NCBI GenBank assembly: GCA_964431655.1
Contig: CAYSKJ010000142.1
Span: forward strand, 1-7,980
DNA: 7,980 bases
Origin: CAYMEV01 sp964431655 [NCBI: uncultured bacterium]
Lineage (GTDB): Bacteria > CAYMEV01
Direction: 5' to 3'
In this document: positions 7,301 to 7,980 of the stretch, in pieces
Layout of the letters: every line of letters begins with the position of its first letter
How positions within the stretch are numbered: the stretch's first letter is position 1
Made by a program: the position numbers and the translations under genes
Notes under the pieces: generated by a model
Told to the model about the DNA's origin: nothing
Seen by the model: only the letters and a program-made list of their open reading frames with translations
The model's database searches: none

Positions 7301-7540
7301 TTCCATGAGTTTCAGGTCTGACCATATGCCAGATACCTGGATATAGCTGACAGCTGTAAAGCATATAAGAAAAAACAGGAACAGGGGTGCATAATAGCTG
7401 AAACTTCCGTCAAAAAAAAGAAATACTGTTATAAGCGATAAAAACAGGGAAAGCAAAAGCCACAAAAAAAGGTAATTTCTGATTCTTGAAAAGAAATTTC
7501 CAGTAAGCCTATTGATTTTATCTGGTTTCCAAAATGACAT
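4328..7540 (-). CDS. Membrane-anchored MCP-like coiled coil fused to family-5 solute-binding domain
   Basis: This is a 1070-residue fusion. Residues 1-22 are basic (Lys5, Lys8, Arg11, Arg19, Arg21). Two hydrophobic segments follow (about 23-43 and 50-68), separated by a very short loop, so both ends should face the cytoplasm. Residues about 78-125 may be a degenerate HAMP linker. Residues about 100-555 are heptad-rich coiled coil with a chemoreceptor-like turn: QTRLLSLNAS (325-334) and SFNVVADEIHLLSEKT (346-361). From GGELVISY (572-579) to the end there is a full SBP_bac_5 (OppA/DppA-like) domain: TGPFSF (743-748), FNDPDIRKALLLAINREKL (837-855), WHADYLDPDNFL (964-975) and GWRNEHFDSLI (992-1002). 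No periplasmic sensor domain or CheR-tether pentapeptide is seen. It probably senses a cytoplasmic ligand, perhaps a peptide, and signals through the coil; this is inference. The ATG has no clear ribosome site. Confidence 0.87.
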   Translation of the reverse strand: MSFWKPDKINRLTGNFFSRIRNYLFLWLLLSLFLSLITVFLFFDGSFSYYAPLFLFFLICFTAVSYIQVSGIWSDLKLMERLINRITNSNVDFNMELRKFSINSLKESISFLSAAFQKLILQIEVTREDIDTLSRKLSSTTDNIHQNTVSQKETTRYVVDSSSNIDHLLADIKNQIGLIEENTHNTLDTSKLIESNSEGINRLADELINLIGITGSIVLNTQKTIKENEIAINEIKSFISYTSRSIDELSSIAQEVEQNVSSTVKFQKMVLEEVKKSEDIISTYSQSIGTIKSTIASTSDTIDTLSTESDQINLIIEAIDAISKQTRLLSLNASIIASISRESGKSFNVVADEIHLLSEKTELSTREIAFTIMNIKNCIGESKNNIIKSNEIVDSAEKQSISLLHTLQGIIGLSRKSILNIQDIQHATFSQLRNFKSILQTTEDINRQCADIKYKNSSLQLEFESLQGVGSRLSEITNGLKNEIHGQLYKAKDIISLISEINDHIANIKNISSEISNHRDSIENSFKEVETYSLNDLFTLKDLSMTSYKIQSEYHRLETLTDYYRGMKPLKGGELVISYSLTDNPVIDPALISSVEKIMVISNIYEPLLEYSSSSDIKPLLCESFDISTDGSKITFYLKKNVYFHQGEHLTSRDVKYTFERLKQVYADNYSKLSQFLGPIAGFEDFIEGSDSSLRGIRLIDDYTFEIELSRPLVYYIQALCQLELAIVPYRDYYCTMPSPNGTGPFSFKKLVERDYLLLERNSNYHLPGIPYLDYLRFQDGLRYKDLFTKKAHIIPHVVVSTNDFSKFVRSSSGVIIEPIEIYSVNILILNTTKPPFNDPDIRKALLLAINREKLIKDIFANHNRKAESFIPPGILGHSPRKDLARFDLDKAKELIEKSKLSLPAECEYCYNRSVYPEGFRPSATIKFLFDTLDTLGIKMKYTALEDEEYRIKRISQPMNYLIWHADYLDPDNFLYPIFHSKHIDNLGSKSGWRNEHFDSLIENAQYVHDVEKRKQLYYDAEEILFEEVPAIPICYNKHFLAHRYELICPIKSVFPYFVPKFSWFFKRDD
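4331..5827 (-). other. Family-5 solute-binding domain within the fusion
   Basis: Residues 572-1070 of the fusion form an apparently intact domain, with all major family blocks in order and no gap. Asp967 in the WHAD block corresponds, by memory of OppA (WCAD), to the residue that holds the ligand's amino group. That makes peptide or another amine ligands plausible. The domain has seven cysteines (622, 721, 735, 907, 910, 1035, 1049), with 907/910 forming CxxC. Confidence 0.85.
4336..4341 (-). promoter_or_regulatory. Ribosome site and one-base stop/start overlap for the HD gene
   Basis: On the minus strand AGAGGG sits seven bases before the GTG. The receptor stop TAG (4328-4330) and the HD start GTG (4326-4328) share one G, giving TAGTG. 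The ribosome site therefore lies inside the last codons of the receptor gene. Confidence 0.65.
6476..6589 (-). other. Divergent chemoreceptor hairpin tip
   Basis: Residues 318-355 align without gaps to the highly conserved MCP tip. The Q-T-x-L-L-x-L-N-A core and the F-x-V-V-A-x-E block are kept. Measured against E. coli Tsr from memory, Phe373 becomes Lys324, Asn376 becomes Arg327, Glu385 becomes Ile336 and Arg388 becomes Ile339. The usual A-G-E reads S-R-E. Confidence 0.7.
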
Positions 7541-7577
7541 AGCTAATTAATTATATAAAAAAAGGGAAATATATAAA
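7541..7577 (-). promoter_or_regulatory. AT-rich start region of the fusion gene: possible promoter, no Shine-Dalgarno
   Basis: The minus strand carries a perfect TATAAT (7555-7550) whose 3' end is only nine bases before the ATG. A TTTATA (7577-7572), four of six to the -35 consensus, lies 16 bases upstream of it. Transcription from here would give a nearly leaderless message. A 10-base palindrome, TAATTAATTA (7544-7553), overlaps the -10. No purine-rich ribosome site is present. In AT-rich DNA such matches can be chance, and the gene could instead be read from the upstream glycosidase transcript. Confidence 0.35.
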
Positions 7578-7582
7578 GCATA

Positions 7583-7980
7583 TTATTTTTGTCTGACGGA
7601 TATATAAGAGGGTATTTTATAATAACCCCGGGATATCCATTCAAAATCCCCGTATCTGAAGATTGCCTGGGAAGAACCACCGCCGTCAAGGTTCAATGCC
7701 TTGATGCAACCGTATTGCTTCATTAGGGCTGATAGTTCCACAAGGCTGATATATGCATTTTTTGTAATGCAGAACATGATATTACCTTCCGTGGTGATGC
7801 CTATAGCACTTCGTTCCGAAAGCTTATTCCCCAGGTTTTTGTTTTGTTTGCTGTTCCATACAAGTACTGGACCTGTCTGAAATAATATTATATCTGATTC
7901 AAGCCTGGGTAATATCCATGAGTATGAGCGGGCAATGCCTGCGGAATCTCCAGTAACATAAAAAAATGGATACTTTGAAT
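7583..7980 (-). CDS. Phosphodiester glycosidase (NAGPA-like) domain protein, C-terminal part
   Basis: The frame is open from the window edge to a TAA at 7583-7585, giving the last 132 residues; the start lies beyond the window. Family hallmarks are a Q-T-G-P-x-L-V strand, then E-R-S-A-I-G-I-T near the middle, a short strand G-N-I-M-F-C-I-T, an S-L-V-E-L-S-x-L-M-K helix, and the diagnostic ALNLDGGGSSQ block about 30 residues from the end. The family includes the enzyme that uncovers mannose-6-phosphate tags in animals, plus many bacterial exported proteins. The bacterial members are thought to act on phosphodiester-linked sugars in envelope polymers. No signal peptide can be judged because the N-terminus is missing. 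Its stop lies 42 bases upstream of the fusion gene on the same strand, so they may form an operon. An internal ATG at 7777 is not the true start, because the conserved domain extends well upstream of it. Confidence 0.85.
   Translation of the reverse strand, partial: SKYPFFYVTGDSAGIARSYSWILPRLESDIILFQTGPVLVWNSKQNKNLGNKLSERSAIGITTEGNIMFCITKNAYISLVELSALMKQYGCIKALNLDGGGSSQAIFRYGDFEWISRGYYKIPSYISVRQK

Noticed and set aside
7583-7777. A separate 64-residue protein starting at the ATG at 7777
   Set aside because: The frame continues open to the window edge and carries conserved glycosidase blocks upstream, so this ATG is internal.

Overview
The window looks like bacterial chromosome of moderately low GC content, roughly 40% by eye. 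Ile ATA and Arg AGG/AGA codons are common throughout, most genes have Shine-Dalgarno sites, and promoter-like -35/-10 pairs are visible. The lineage cannot be fixed from the sequence. A chemoreceptor-type gene and a sugar-nucleotide gene suggest a free-living, possibly motile bacterium; a spirochaete or an uncultured AT-rich Gram-negative group is only a guess.

Layout: the left part (1-3072) reads on the + strand. It holds the 3' tail of an unrecognised gene, a complete but divergent purF-type amidophosphoribosyltransferase with its own promoter and RBS, a 95-residue very basic unrecognised protein, and a 322-residue GDP-mannose 4,6-dehydratase (gmd). The right part (3069-7980) reads on the - strand. 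In transcription order it holds the 3' end of a phosphodiester glycosidase running in from beyond the window, a 1070-residue two-domain protein, and an HD-superfamily phosphohydrolase. The two halves converge, and the stop codons of gmd and the HD gene overlap. No stretch over 300 bases lacks a gene, and I see no RNA genes, insertion sequences or CRISPR.

The centrepiece is the 1070-residue protein. It has an N-terminal hairpin of two membrane segments, then about 450 residues of chemoreceptor (MCP)-like coiled coil, then a complete family-5 (OppA/DppA-type) solute-binding domain at the C-terminus. Positive-inside topology places the binding domain in the cytoplasm, the opposite side from ordinary solute-binding proteins. 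Its seven cysteines, including a CxxC, fit a reducing compartment. The MCP hairpin tip is recognisable, but several residues that normally contact CheA/CheW or neighbouring receptors are replaced. The HD hydrolase gene starts with a GTG that shares one base with the receptor's stop codon (TAGTG), so the two are probably translationally coupled. A working hypothesis is a two-protein module in which an intracellular ligand sensor works with an HD nucleotide hydrolase rather than, or as well as, the flagellar pathway. This is inference.

The + strand genes supply purine-type and GDP-sugar functions. No functional link between the two halves can be shown from the sequence alone.
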